64,000 nucleotides of DNA from Dugong dugon (lineage: Eukaryota; Chordata; Mammalia; Sirenia; Dugongidae), in the NCBI GenBank assembly GCA_030035585.1, contig CM057482.1, positions 14,495,001-14,559,000 on the forward strand, in the 5' to 3' direction. This document shows, in pieces, positions 48,955-59,024 of this stretch. The position numbers were made by a program, and so were the translations under genes. Position 1 is the first letter of the stretch; every line of letters begins with the position of its first letter. The notes under the pieces were generated by a model. That model ran no database searches, was not told the DNA's origin, and was given only the letters and a program-made list of their open reading frames with translations.

Positions 48955-49330
48955 TTCAGCTCAGCAAACATGTATTAAGTGCCTCTGAGGTGCCAGGCCA
49001 TGTGCTAGGTGCCAGAGACCCAGAGAAGGCTTAGGCACTGTCCTACTATCCACGAACCCACAGGCTAGGAGGGGAGTCAGCCCTTTCGTTACAGGGCAGG
49101 GCTGTGTAGGTGAGAGAAGAAGCAGAGTGACAAGAGCTGTTAAATCCTTTGTCTTTGAGAGGTCAGAGAAGGCTTCAGAATAAGAGAGAAGATGCCATAT
49201 TAGGGTTTTGAAAGATGAATAGGAGTTTGTTGGATAGATAAGACAGGGAAGGGTGCTCCTGGGAGAAAGAACAGCATGGGCAAAGACACAGAGGTGCAAA
49301 AGAGTACACTGCATTTGGGGCACTGTAGGT
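48955..49330 (+). repeat. Ancient mammalian repeat
   Basis: ATTAAGTGCCTCTGAGGTGCC, CAGAGAAGGCTTCAGAATAAG and GAACAGCATGGGCAAAGAC share the style of the old repeat at 19060. Confidence 0.45.
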
Positions 49331-49849
49331 AACTTGGCATAGCCACAGCCTCAAGTGAGTATCAGGTTGCCAGGAGAAGCTGGGCAGGAACTGATCATGA
49401 AAGGCCTGTCAGCTGTGCTAGGAGCCTCGTCTGCAGGCCACGGGATACCACTGAGCAGGGTTGGGGCGGTGGTCTTAAGCTGGGACAATGTTGTCCATTA
49501 TTCTGGCTAGATTTCCTGAGCTGCTCTGTGGCCCAACTTCGAGAGGCCCAGCTTGGGGGCTGTGGCCAGTATGGAGGTGAATGCTCCTGAGGGTGTTGAC
49601 CCTGAGCTCTGATCCCGAAGCAGTAGCTGTGGGACGGAGGGAGATGCATGTGCAGAAAGACTCGAGAGGTAACTGGCTGTATGCTGGGGTGAGAGAGAAG
49701 CAGGAATCTAGGACATCTCCCAGGCTCTGAGTGACCAGTAGATGGTGGTGCCATCTATAGCGAAAGGGGAGATAGTTCTGGGTGGGCTCAGCTCTGAACA
49801 ACCTGAATTTGAGGACGGAGAAGGCTGAATAATGAGGCTATGGTTTATG

Positions 49850-50245
49850 TGTTGACTCTGGCATCTGACAGCCTTGCTAGGATTCCAGTTCCATTGTTTC
49901 CTAGCTGCTGGCCTTGGGCAAGTTATTTAACGTCTCTGAGCCTCAGCTTCTTATCTGTAAAGTGTAGGAGGATTGGCATGGATCTCATAGAGCTTCTCTG
50001 AGGACTAGAGATAACACTTGAAGTTCTCCACACAGCTCCAGCACGTGATAAAACAAAAAAAACAAATCCATTGCCATCGACTGGGTTCTGCATCATAGTG
50101 ACCCTATAGGACGGAATAGAACTGCCCATGGGGTTTCCAAGGAGCCGCTGGTGGATTCAAACTGCTGACCTTTTGGTTAGTAGCCATAGCTCTAAACCAC
50201 TGCACCACCAGGGCTCCAGTGCATAGTAACTGCTCAATACATGGA
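49850..50245 (+). mobile_element. MIR SINE interrupted by an AfroSINE
   Basis: The left part reads TTGGGCAAGTTATTTAACG, GAGCCTCAGCTTCTTATC. The right part after the AfroSINE reads GCATAGTAACTGCTCAATACATG, the usual MIR end. The AfroSINE at 50054-50217 therefore inserted in an older MIR. Confidence 0.75.
50054..50217 (-). mobile_element. AfroSINE (type A)
   Basis: Minus-strand copy, ATTGCCATCGACTGGGTTC to CACCACCAGGGCTCC, nested in the MIR. Confidence 0.93.
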
Positions 50246-50800
50246 AGCTGTTGTCCAGGAAGACGTGGTTTCAAAGGCCAGATGCCCATTAGGCGGTTGG
50301 CATGCCAGCCAAGGACTGGCTGTTTAAGTGCTACAGAAGTGTCAAGAGACGGGGGGCTAGAGCAGGCAGGGAGGCTTCACTACTTCACTAAACAGCAGTG
50401 TTTACACCCCAAGAAGTGGGGTAAAACTCCAGACCCCACTTCAGACCCAGCCTGATGCCCCCCTTCTCCGAATGTCATCCACCTGCCCTCCAGACCCACC
50501 TCCAGGTTGGTCAAGGCATCTCCTCCCACCCCCTGCAGGGTTCTCAGGCATGAAAGTCCAAAAGGGGTGTCTGGGAGTGGCTTCTGGCTCAGTGAGCCCC
50601 TGTCCTGCCAGCAGGGGGGCCAGTCACCTTGGCAGGTGTGCTTAGGGGGAGCCCCCACTCACAACACAGAGGGTCCCAGGTGTTGGGGTCTGCCAGGTGC
50701 CTGGTGGAGGCTGCTGGCCTAGCCTCTGCACTCTTGCCCTGGAGCTCCCCGCAGCTTTGGGCCTGCAGGCATGACCCTGCTCTCTTTCCTCTCTCCCCAG
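50246..50800. other. NOX5 intron 8, end part
   Basis: No feature recognised. It ends in TTTCCTCTCTCCCCAG. Confidence 0.45.
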
Positions 50801-50933
50801 GTCACACACCTCCTCATCAAGCGGCCCCCTCTGTTCCACTATAGGCCGGGTGACTACTTGTATCTGAACATCTCCTCCATCGCACGCTATGAGTGGCACC
50901 CCTTCACCATCAGCAGTGCTCCCGAGCAGAAAG
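50801..50933 (+). pseudogene. NOX5: NOX5 coding exon 9 (FAD-binding HPFT), intact exon
   Basis: Reads VTHLLIKRPPLFHYRPGDYL, then IARYEWHPFTISSAPEQK. HPFT is the FAD-binding motif of the ferredoxin-reductase-like domain of NOX enzymes. Donor G|GTACAG, phase 1. No lesion. Confidence 0.94.
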
Positions 50934-51102
50934 GTACAGCGAGCGCAGCCAGTCACTCCACACGCGTGTGCGGCCTTCCTACCCTGTGCAAGTGCAGGCC
51001 TGGGACTAGGAACCAGTGGTGCACAAGACAAAGACAGGCTCAGAGAGCTCCCTCTGAAGCAGGGGGCAGACATGCAAATGCTCACTGAGTGGAGTGATGC
51101 AT

Positions 51103-51160
51103 TAGTCTGCTAGGGCTGCTGTGACGAAGTACCACACAGTGAGCTTGGGTTGACTTCATC
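51103..51160 (+). mobile_element. LTR fragment (MaLR-like start)
   Basis: GCATTAGTCTGCTAGGGCTG and CTGTGACGAAGTACCACA resemble the 5' ends of MaLR-like LTRs. The rest is missing or too diverged. Confidence 0.5.
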
Positions 51161-51362
51161 AAAAGACTGTAAGGTCTCCCTCAGAAAGATCACATCTCTG
51201 TGTCTCATGGCTGTGGCTGCCAGTGTGGTCCTGAGGAAGGACATTCACACCAGAGCTTTTAGCAGCTGAGGCACCAGCACCAGTTTCTCCAGTGAGATGA
51301 GGCTGCTCCCTGCTGGAAGCCAGCACTGACCCCCTGACCACTTCACCCTGTCTCTTGCTCAG

Positions 51363-51505
51363 ACACCATCTGGCTACGCATCCGGACCCAAGGCCAACGG
51401 ACAAACAGGCTGTATGAGTCCTTCAAGGCGTCAGACCCCATGGACTCTGGTTCCAAGAGGCTGTCGAGGAGTTTGAAGATGAGGAGGAGTCAGAGTAGGC
51501 CCCAG
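51363..51505 (+). pseudogene. NOX5: NOX5 coding exon 10 (dehydrogenase linker), donor lost
   Basis: Enters in phase 1 (G|AC ACC) and reads DTIWLRIRTQGQRTNRLYES, then FKASDPMDSGSKRLSRSLKM and RRSQSRPQ. The expected end in phase 0 is at 51505, where the donor is CAG|ATAAGT instead of CAG|GTAAGT. An earlier GT at 51495 (AGA|GTAGGC) could act as a weak cryptic donor in phase 1, which would throw exon 11 out of frame. Confidence 0.88.
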
Positions 51506-51764
51506 ATAAGTGGCCACTGAGGAGAAAGGGGTCTGCCATGATGGAAAGCCCTCAGGGACCAGTTGGCTTCTTCTGGTGAGGCATCAATCATCCAGCAACT
51601 GCTCTGTACACAGGGTTGGATGTCAACTGCTGACCATGTGGCCAAGAGCCTCCCCAAAGTGTGAGGACCCCAAACACCCCCAATCTGAATTCCTCCATTA
51701 GAAAGGGGTACAATTGAGATAAGAACTTGTAGGGGAAATTGGGAGCAGAAAAACTCACCTCCAA

Positions 51765-51960
51765 GTGCTCCAGTACATTCTAACTGTATGGCCTTAGGTA
51801 CATCATTTAACCTCCCTGAGTCTCAGTTTCTTCAGCTATAAAATGGAGGTAATACCCACCCTTGGCTTCTCTTCCTCACAGGATTCTTTTAGGGACAATT
51901 GAATGAATGCATGTAAAGCACTGAGTGAACTTGACAGCATAGTCCAGGTGCACCGCCTTC
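51765..51960 (+). mobile_element. MIR SINE
   Basis: TATGGCCTTAGGTACATCA, CTGAGTCTCAGTTTCTTCAG and ATGTAAAGCACTGAGTG. Confidence 0.75.
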
Positions 51961-52614
51961 ATCACCATCATCGTCATCATAGTATTATGTTTTAGGCCCT
52001 GACCAAACCACAAACGTGAGCAGCTACTGGTGCCCTGGAGTGAAACCGGGCTGTGCAAAATTTGACGGGGTTGTAGAGAGAGACCAGAGGAGCTCCTGAG
52101 GAGATGAGAAAAGACAAAGGAGGCTGAGGGGGGCTGAATGCAAACTTAGTAGGCTGTGCTCTTGGCTGGGAGACAGGTTAATATATGAAAACCCTGCCTT
52201 GCCCTTGCGGGATTTAAAGTCCAGTACAGAAAACTAGGTGAAGCCTTCCTGGCCAGCCCACAGGACCCTTCCAGAACCATGCCAAGAGCAAAGCTTTGGG
52301 ATTTGGAGTGGGTAGGCAGGAACAAGTGAAAAGTTCTCTGCTGTTAATCCAGGAAAACTCCTAAAGGAAGAAGTTGATTTTAAAACCGGGTAAGTCATGG
52401 CCCGTTGGGTCAGTAGGTAGAGACATTACAAGCTGTGTCTCCTTGGGACTTGAGTACCACTGCCAGATAATGAATTGTCACAGTCTTTCTGGAGAGCAGT
52501 CTGGGCATCCGTGCTAACTTTTAAATAGGTATAACCACTAGCAGCAATTCCATTTTTAGGAATTTATCCTAAAAACCTAATTGGACGGAAGTGCAAGAAG
52601 TCCATGAATCAGCA
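51961..52614. other. NOX5 intron 10 with an old L1 3' UTR fragment
   Basis: About 52475-52610 (TCTGGAGAGCAGTCTGGGC, CAGCAATTCCATTTTTAGG) resembles an old L1 3' UTR. Nothing else is seen. Confidence 0.45.
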
Positions 52615-52870
52615 TGTTCATCTAGTGATTTAGTAAATATTTCTTGAGCACAGCGCTCACTGTTTGCCAAGTCCTGTTCTTGGTGTTGGAGATATTTCCA
52701 TAAGCAAAACAGACACAGTCCCTGCTTACATTCCGGTGGGGAAGACAGATAATAAATAAACTAGCAAAATACGTATATGTCCGGTGATAAATGTTATGTG
52801 GAAAAATAAATCAGGGTAAAGGGATAGAGATGGGAGAGGTGCTATTTTATAGAGGGTGGATGTTCCTAAT
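52615..52870 (+). repeat. Ancient mammalian repeat
   Basis: AATATTTCTTGAGCACAGCG, AAACAGACACAGTCCCTGC and CAGATAATAAATAAAC, the same style as 19060. Confidence 0.5.
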
Positions 52871-52950
52871 AAACGAGAAAATAAAAATAATCAAAATGAC
52901 TAACAATAGAGGAGACGCTAAATAAATTATGGATCACCCTTACAATGGCG

Positions 52951-52986
52951 AGCAGAGCACTTAAGCATTGCGCCACCAGGGCTTCT
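52951..52986 (-). mobile_element. AfroSINE head fragment
   Basis: AGCATTGCGCCACCAGGGC is the reverse complement of the AfroSINE tRNA-like head. Confidence 0.65.
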
Positions 52987-53097
52987 TCATGGAATAGTAA
53001 ATTGCCTAAAAACAAATGATTTGTAAATTTATATGTATTAGCATAGAAAGCTATTCAAGATATAGTAAGTGGAAAGGCAAATCACAAAGCAGTCTGT

Positions 53098-53648
53098 TCC
53101 AGCCCTGGGCGCTCAGCTGCTAACCCAAAGGTTGGCGGTTCCAGTCCACCCAGCAGCTCCTCGGGAGAAAGACCTGGCGATTGGCCGCCATAAAGATCGC
53201 AGCCAAGACGGAGCAGGAGAAAAATGTGGTGCAGAACTCAAATTCACATAAAAAGATCAGACTTAATGGTCTGACAGACTGGAGGAACCCCAGAAGACAT
53301 GGCCACCGGACTCTATTAACCCAGCACTAAAACTATTCCCGAGGCCAACTCTTCAGACAAAGACTAGACTGGACTATAAAACATAAAATAATACTCATAA
53401 AGAGTATGCTTCTTAGTTGAAGTAGATACACGAGACTAAATGGGCAGCTCCTGTCTGGAGGCGAGATGAGAAGGCAGAAAGGGACAGGAGCTGGTTGAAT
53501 GGGCATGGGAAACCCAGGGTGGAAAGGAGGAGTGTGCTGTCATAGTATAGGGAAAGCAACTAGGGTCACATAACAATATGTGTATAATTTTTTTTTATGA
53601 GAAACTAACTTGAGCTGTAAACTTTCACCTAAAGCACAATTTAAAAAA
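53098..53648 (+). mobile_element. Composite retroposon: tRNA-SINE head, long body, shared tail
   Basis: 53098-53214 is an AfroSINE-like head (CTCAGCTGCTAACCCAAAGG, then GAGAAAGACCTGGCG). An unrelated body follows (GACTTAATGGTCTGACAGAC, then AGACATGGCCACCGG, then CTATAAAACATAAAATAATA). The end at 53440-53648 (GAGAAGGCAGAAAGGGACAGG to an A run) is shared with 8985-9395 and 12545-12790. It could be a chimeric SINE or two adjacent insertions. No coding capacity is seen. Confidence 0.6.
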
Positions 53649-53659
53649 AGAAGGAAAAA

Positions 53660-53855
53660 AAACCCATTGTCGAGTCGATTCCGACTCATAACAACCCTAC
53701 AGAACAGAGGAGAACTGCCCCCCAGGGTTTCCAGCGCTGTAATCTTTACGGAAGCACACTGCCACATCCTTCTCCCGTGGAGCTGCTAGTGGATTCAAAC
53801 TGCTGACCTTTTGGTTAGCAGCTCAGCTCTTAATTACTGCACCACCAGTTCTCCT
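53660..53855 (-). mobile_element. AfroSINE (type A)
   Basis: Full-length minus-strand copy directly behind the composite element's A run. Confidence 0.92.
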
Positions 53856-54026
53856 GAGTAAGTGGAGAACCAGGATACAAATCCGAGTCTGTCCAAACCC
53901 GCAGCCAGTTCTCTCTGCCATATGCCCGTTGGTCTCCCGTCGCAGCAGAAACCCAGAGGGGCAGTTACGTCTGTTCTTGATTGTTAAAAAAAAAAGGAAA
54001 ATAAATCACTTAATGAAAAAAAAAAG

Positions 54027-54112
54027 AAAGATCACAGCCAAGAAAACCCTACGGGGTATTTCCACTCTGTCACATGGGGTTGCTATGAGTTGATGTCAGC
54101 TCCAAAGCACCT
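54027..54112 (+). mobile_element. AfroSINE tail fragment
   Basis: AAGATCACAGCCAAGAAAAC, then TGGGGTTGCTATGAGTTG. The 5' half is missing. Confidence 0.75.
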
Positions 54113-54385
54113 ACAACAATAACAAGTTTCCATATATGTAAAGGAAATGTATGTGAGTGTGTGTGGATATTAGAAACAAGTCTGGAAGGGCATAGAGAAA
54201 ACGTGAGGAGTAGTTATGTCTGATTCAGGGTATTTTTTCACTTTCTTTAAATCTTTCTGTAATATCTGAATTTTTAAAAAGCTAGCATGTATTGAGTTTG
54301 TGATTTAAATAATAAAGCGGTTTCCACTTTGAAACAAAACAGTGTTAGCAGCCCCAGCCCATCCATCCCTGCACCTCGGCTCAAG

Positions 54386-54489
54386 GAGTGGTGGCCTCCA
54401 GCAAGGACGTCACTGTGGAGCTTCTGTCCTACAGGCCCGAGGAGACTCCATGGCTAGGAGACCAAGGGCTCGTGTACACAGGGACCAAG
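54386..54489 (+). other. Candidate extra or alternative NOX5 exon
   Basis: An open block bounded by TCAAG| and AAG|GTAGGG reads VVASSKDVTVELLSYRPE, then TPWLGDQGLVYTGTK. It is phase-compatible only with the cryptic exon 10 donor at 51495 (phase 1) and with exon 11 (phase 0). It looks protein-like, but I do not recall it in the human NOX5 protein. Its acceptor has a poor pyrimidine tract. Unproven. Confidence 0.3.
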
Positions 54490-54985
54490 GTAGGGACTCT
54501 GGCCCAGTGGGGAGCAAGGCAGAGGATGCTGGGGCTGGAGGCGGGAGAGTCGGCTGGTCTGTCTCCCCAGGAAGGGTGGATCCTTGGTTCTTGGAAGAGG
54601 AGGCTCTGGGGCAGTCCCACGTTCTGGAAGGGACCCACAGTACATGGGAGCTTCTGCAGCCAATTAGTTGTATAGCACCTTCGTAACTTCTGCCATATTC
54701 ACTTCTCACTGGTTCTCTTCTCTACTTAACATTTCTTTACATCCCAACATTACCTTAAGCTTAATTGTATTTAAAAAGGACTCTTTATATTGCTATCTTT
54801 AATGGAAAATCAGTATCATGTGCAATAAACAGGAGCTAGCTCTGGAAGTAAAAACAATGAAAAACCATGTAATTAAATTCTTACTAGGTATTTCTGCCTG
54901 CTTAGGCCTGGAGCATGACGCTGCACTCCACTGCTCTTTCTCTTTCTCTCTCGTTTTGTTAAAAGACAACGAAAGAGAGGAGGGT
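54490..54985. other. NOX5 intron 10, no feature recognised
   Basis: Shadow frames only. Confidence 0.4.
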
Positions 54986-54989
54986 CCTG

Positions 54990-55090
54990 TCTCTTTCTCT
55001 GTCTCTATATATACATATTTATGTATGTGTATATATACACACACACATGCATATATACATAAATAGATATACGTATATATTAAATATGTA
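54990..55090. repeat. AT/TAC-rich simple repeat
   Basis: A run of TATATA, CACACA and ATGTAT words next to the AfroSINE at 55125. Confidence 0.8.
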
Positions 55091-55124
55091 TGTATCTAGA
55101 GATGTGTTAAAGATATATTTTTAA

Positions 55125-55330
55125 AAATCCAGTTGCTGTGGAGTTGATTTAAACTCATGGCGACCCCACGTGTGTCGGAGTAGAACTGCGCTCTATAGGG
55201 TTTTCAATGGCTGATTTTCTGGAAGTTGATTGCCAGGCCTTTCTTCCAAGGTGCCTCTGAGTAGACTCGTACCTCCACCCTTTTGTTTAGCAGCAAAGCA
55301 TGTTAACCTTTCGAACCACCCAAGGTCTCC
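55125..55330 (-). mobile_element. AfroSINE (type B)
   Basis: CAGTTGCTGTGGAGTTGATT to AACCACCCAAGGTCTCC. The flanks AAAGATATAT and AAAGACATAC are roughly alike. Confidence 0.92.
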
Positions 55331-55701
55331 AAAGACATACTATCCATAGTCTAAGGTTATCTCCTTGCAGTCAGAAGGATTGAAGAAAATTGAAGGGAGT
55401 AGCTCTCTCACAGCGTGTCTTCTAAAATCACCACAAGTAGCTCATGTCCAACAGTGTGGGAACGTGCTGCTCAGTCACCCCAGACACAGAAGCGGCGTGG
55501 TGTGGTGTGATGTGCACCGGGGGGGAAGGGGAGGCCCGGGTTCTCACCTGAGCTCTGTGAGGACTGGGGCAAGTCATTTCCACACCCTCAGACTCGGCTT
55601 GTCTTCTGTGGAATGAGGGGATTGGCCTGGGTGTTGGGTCAGGTCACTCCTCACTCCGCCCTCTGCACCAGAGAGGGGTTTGTCACAGCCAGGAGTAGAT
55701 T
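55331..55701. other. NOX5 intron 10, no feature recognised
   Basis: A MIR-like fragment is possible near 55540-55620. Confidence 0.35.
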
Positions 55702-56060
55702 ATCCAATAAGCAAGGTAAGCACGGCTTCCTTGTGCTTACTTACTAATCTGTAGTGAACAATTTCACATTTTTTCACCACATCAAAGACTCTGCTTCTAG
55801 ATATGGCTGGCATTGTCTCTCTCCCAACCCCACAGTACCTTCCTACAGAATCAAAGCCTTTTCAAATTTACAGTCCCTGACAGGTGGATGACTCAATAAG
55901 CAAGGTAAGCACCAGTTTACTTGTGCTTACTGACTAATCTGTAGTGAACAGTTTTGCACAGGTTTCACGTTGATGTGGTGTGGTGAAACCCGTTTGAAAT
56001 AGTTCACTACAGTTTAGTAAGTAAGCACAAGTAAGTCTGTGCTTACCTTGCTTATTGGAT
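55702..56060. repeat. Palindromic foldback element with a detached half-copy
   Basis: The motif CCAATAAGCAAGGTAAGCAC begins a unit at 55704 and recurs, starting CTCAATAAG, at 55892. It returns inverted as GTGCTTACCTTGCTTATTGG at 56039-56058. Units 2 and 3 form an imperfect hairpin of about 80-nt arms around about 55975. Unit 1 is a direct half-copy ending near 55790. Each unit also contains ACTTGTGCTTACT and CTGTAGTGAAC. It looks like a non-autonomous terminal-inverted-repeat DNA element. Family not recognised. Confidence 0.75.
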
Positions 56061-56297
56061 ACTCCATCCCTGGTCACAGCCCCTTCACGCCTGTTCTGGG
56101 GTCATCTTTTGGAAGGCAGCCCATTGACTTCGTCAAGTCTGGTCAGCCTGTCTGCTTTGTACTTAGGTCTAGAGGAGTCAGAGCTGGAGAAATCAGGGAC
56201 AGGTGGCAGAGGAGTTCTGCTCCCTGTCCTCAGGTAGCTCCCACCAGTAAGCCCAGAGCAGAGCCCCAGGGCTGGGATGGAACTGTGAGCCAGGTGA

Positions 56298-56497
56298 AAA
56301 CCCGAACCCATTGCCACCAATTCAATTCTGACTCAGAGTAGGACAGAGTAGAACTGCCCCACAGGGCTTCCAAGGCTGTAAATCCTTACGAAGCACACTG
56401 CCACATCTTTCTCGTACGGAGCAGTTGGTGGATTAGAACTGCTGACCTTTCAGTTGGTAGCTGAGCGCTTTAACCACTGTGCCACCAGGGCTTCTCC
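56298..56497 (-). mobile_element. AfroSINE (type A) with 13-bp target duplication
   Basis: Flanked by GTGAGCCAGGTGA at 56285-56297 and 56498-56510, a perfect match. Confidence 0.96.
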
Positions 56498-56647
56498 GTG
56501 AGCCAGGTGAAGCCCTGGCTTTTCTGCCTGGTGCAAAGCTCCAAGGAAGAGAATCAACTTCAAGCGAGCTGGACACTGAAGAATGAAGGGGAATTTGCCA
56601 GCGGGGGAAGAAAGGGTGTTCTAGGCAGAGGGAAAAGAATGTTCAGT

Positions 56648-57030
56648 GTTGTTAATTGCCAGAGTCCGCTCCAACTCATAGTGACCCCATGACAACAGAA
56701 CAGAACATTCCCCGGTCCTGCACTGTCTTCATGAGTACCAGTATGTTTGAGTCCATTTTTGCGGCCACTGTGTATTCTGAGTGCCTTCCAGCCCAGGGGG
56801 CTCATCTTCCAGCATATCGGACAATATTCTGTTGTGATCCATAGGGTTTTTATTAGCTAATTTTCAGAAGTAGGTTACCAGGCTTTTCTTCCTAGTTTTT
56901 CTAGTCTGGAAGCTCTGCTGGAACTTGTCCACCATGGGTGACCCTGCTAGTATTTGAAATACCAGTGGCATAGCTTCCAGCATCACAGCAACACGCAAGC
57001 CACCACAGTATGACAAACTGAGAGGCAGAG
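56648..57030 (-). mobile_element. Internally deleted RTE element (both ends fused)
   Basis: The left part (56648-56772) equals the RTE 3' end (as at 27177-27312). The right part (56773-57030) equals the RTE 5' UTR (as at 30103-30365). The junction is at CACTGTGT|ATTCTGAGTG. Nearly all coding sequence (about 2.8 kb) is absent, giving a SINE-sized derivative of about 380 bp. Confidence 0.85.
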
Positions 57031-57469
57031 TGGGAGGCGTGTCCAGAGACATGAAATTATTGAGGGTGGCTGGATGCTAGCAGGAGGGAATGTTCTCCAC
57101 TCATGCCCTGAAGCCAACTTGTAGTGACCCACAGGAGCTGATTAGTAAACTTCCAGGAATTTACACGGTTATTAAACACAGTCATTGTGGTGGGAGCCGT
57201 GATGGCAGTATTTACACCACAGAAATCGACAGATGTTACAAATCGGAGGTGGGGGGTAGGTGTTTGTTTTTATTTTTCCCAGAGAGTCAGTTCACCAGCA
57301 CACCACTGATGTTCTCCCCTCACATAGCTGGGTTTTCCCTGGAATAGTTTGGGCAGAAAAAACAATTTCCTTTTTATAAACCTGCTCAGACTGGCCAGTG
57401 TTGGGAAGCCTCCAAGAAACGTCTGACACCAAATCCAGAGACCCATAACCCTCTACTCTACTCCCTCAG
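57031..57469. other. NOX5 intron 10, end part
   Basis: No feature recognised. It ends in CTACTCTACTCCCTCAG. Confidence 0.45.
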
Positions 57470-57514
57470 GTCTTGGAGATGTTTTCTGAGAACCACCAGT
57501 TCTGTAACATTGAG
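57470..57514 (+). pseudogene. NOX5: NOX5 coding exon 11 (15 codons), intact exon
   Basis: Reads VLEMFSENHQFCNIE, phase 0 to 0, between acceptor CCTCAG and donor GAG|GTAAGA. The HxFCNI pattern matches the human segment. No lesion within the exon. Confidence 0.88.
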
Positions 57515-58050
57515 GTAAGAGGCTCCAGGGGCTAGAACCCCCCGACAGCTACAGAAAGTGGAGCCTTCACATGCAGGAGGAGTTGCTGTGACTTGTGGTA
57601 CTCAAGCTCCTCAAATCCCCGTGGCCTGACTTCCAAGCATCCAGATAACTTAAACCACCCCTCCCCGTTCTTTATCCACAGATGCCCACCCTCCTGCACC
57701 GCCTATTTCCTCTCCGGGAGCAGGGACAGGACGCACAGAGCTGTGTGCACTCTCCCTGTCCTCTAGCAGCCATGGCACACACCTGGCGGTGGCAGGCACA
57801 CAGGAAGGGTGCCGGCTGGGTCCCTCTTCTCTGATCTCAAAGCCCTCTCCTAACCCTCCAGTGTACTAAGCAGACTTGTGCTAAGAGCTGGTGTTTGCAA
57901 AGAGCACTGGACTAGGAGTCACTTAGCCTGGGAGATGACCGCTTATGTATACAGGGGTCTTGAAGCCTTGGGGACATTCCTCAGTAGGAGGGACTCCAGG
58001 TGTCCCCCCACCACCCATCCCTCTCTCTTCTCTAACCCCCTCATGTGCAG
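57515..58050. other. NOX5 intron 11
   Basis: No feature recognised. It ends in CCCCCTCATGTGCAG. Confidence 0.45.
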
Positions 58051-58158
58051 TGCTGTGTAGACGGGCCATATGGAACCTCCCCCCGTAGGATCTTTGCTCA
58101 GCGGGGTGGGCAGCAGCATCACCCCCTTTGCCTCCATCCTGCAGAGTGTCATATACAG
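58051..58158 (+). pseudogene. NOX5: NOX5 coding exon 12 (NADPH-binding loop), 17-nt deletion
   Basis: Reads CCVDGPYGTSPRRIFA. Then 19 bases (CAGCGGGG and following) stand where the human exon has 36. ITPFASILQSVIYR then follows in a different frame. The exon has 108 bases where 125 would be needed. The lost segment is the glycine-rich GAGIG NADPH-binding loop. Both splice sites (GTGCAG, CAG|GTGGGT) are present. Confidence 0.93.
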
Positions 58159-58424
58159 GTGGGTGGACCGTCCTGAGGGAGGCCCTCGCCTCCTCTTCTC
58201 CTCCTCCCTTCCTTCGTCCTTTCTCTCCTACCTGTCTCCCTTCCTTCTCTCTCCCCTTTTCTCTCTTGCCTCTCCTCTCTTCCTCCCTCTTTCATGTCTC
58301 ATCCCTCTCCTGCCTCATTGGGTGGGCTCTGCCACCCCAACTGCCCTCCCTGTCCCCTATGCTGTTCTCTGGGGTCTCACATTTGCCCCAAATTTGAAAG
58401 CCCCCTCCTCCTGCCTCCCCTCAG
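58159..58424. other. NOX5 intron 12, pyrimidine-rich
   Basis: A long CT tract lies at about 58188-58312. It ends in CTGCCTCCCCTCAG. Confidence 0.6.
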
Positions 58425-58509
58425 GCACCAGAAGAGAAACAACATTTGCCCCAACTGCCAGCACTCCTGGATCAAAGGCGTCCAGGATGATGAGATGAAA
58501 CGCCACAAG
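58425..58509 (+). pseudogene. NOX5: NOX5 coding exon 13, intact exon
   Basis: Phase 2 in (AG|G), phase 0 out. Reads RHQKRNNICPNCQHSWIKGV, then QDDEMKRHK. It is one codon longer than remembered human sequence near DDE. Its CxxC segment (CPNC) is kept. Donor AAG|GTGAGT. No lesion. Confidence 0.92.
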
Positions 58510-59024
58510 GTGAGTGCTGCCTCCTCCAGGCAGGCCTCCAGATGTTCTCCCCGGAACACCTCCAAGAACAGAAGCCAGGCCCTCCTGTGGGGAGGCAGGG
58601 GAGGGAAGGAGGATCTCTTACCCACTGAGATCCTCTTACTCCCTACACTCCACCCTCCCTGTTTCTCCACCATGCCCAGTGTTCTCCTGGCCTCCCTGTC
58701 AACACTCCCATCACCTCTGTGAGCCGTTCTTCATCTCATTAAAAGCAGTATAGCTTGAAAGTCAGGGAGCCTGGATTCCATTCTAGCCATGATGCTTACT
58801 ACCCATGACCCCGTGGTTGTTTTGGAAGATGAAAACCATGCTTGCCTTTTAAAAATTCATTAACCTGCAAAAACAAAGCAAACAAATGATTGCCACCAAG
58901 AGTTGATCATGTAGAGGTCATGTGAAAGTTGCTTCTTAAAAGAAAATTACTGTTTTTCTGGCAATCCTAAGCCAATATCTCAGAACACTGCTTGCTGTAA
59001 ACAAGAGATTATTAGAGAAAATCC

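Noticed and set aside
58070-58722. 142-codon plus-strand frames around NOX5 exons 12-13
   Set aside because: They arise by reading through the exons in shifted frames and through a CT-rich intron. The real exon frames explain the conserved part.
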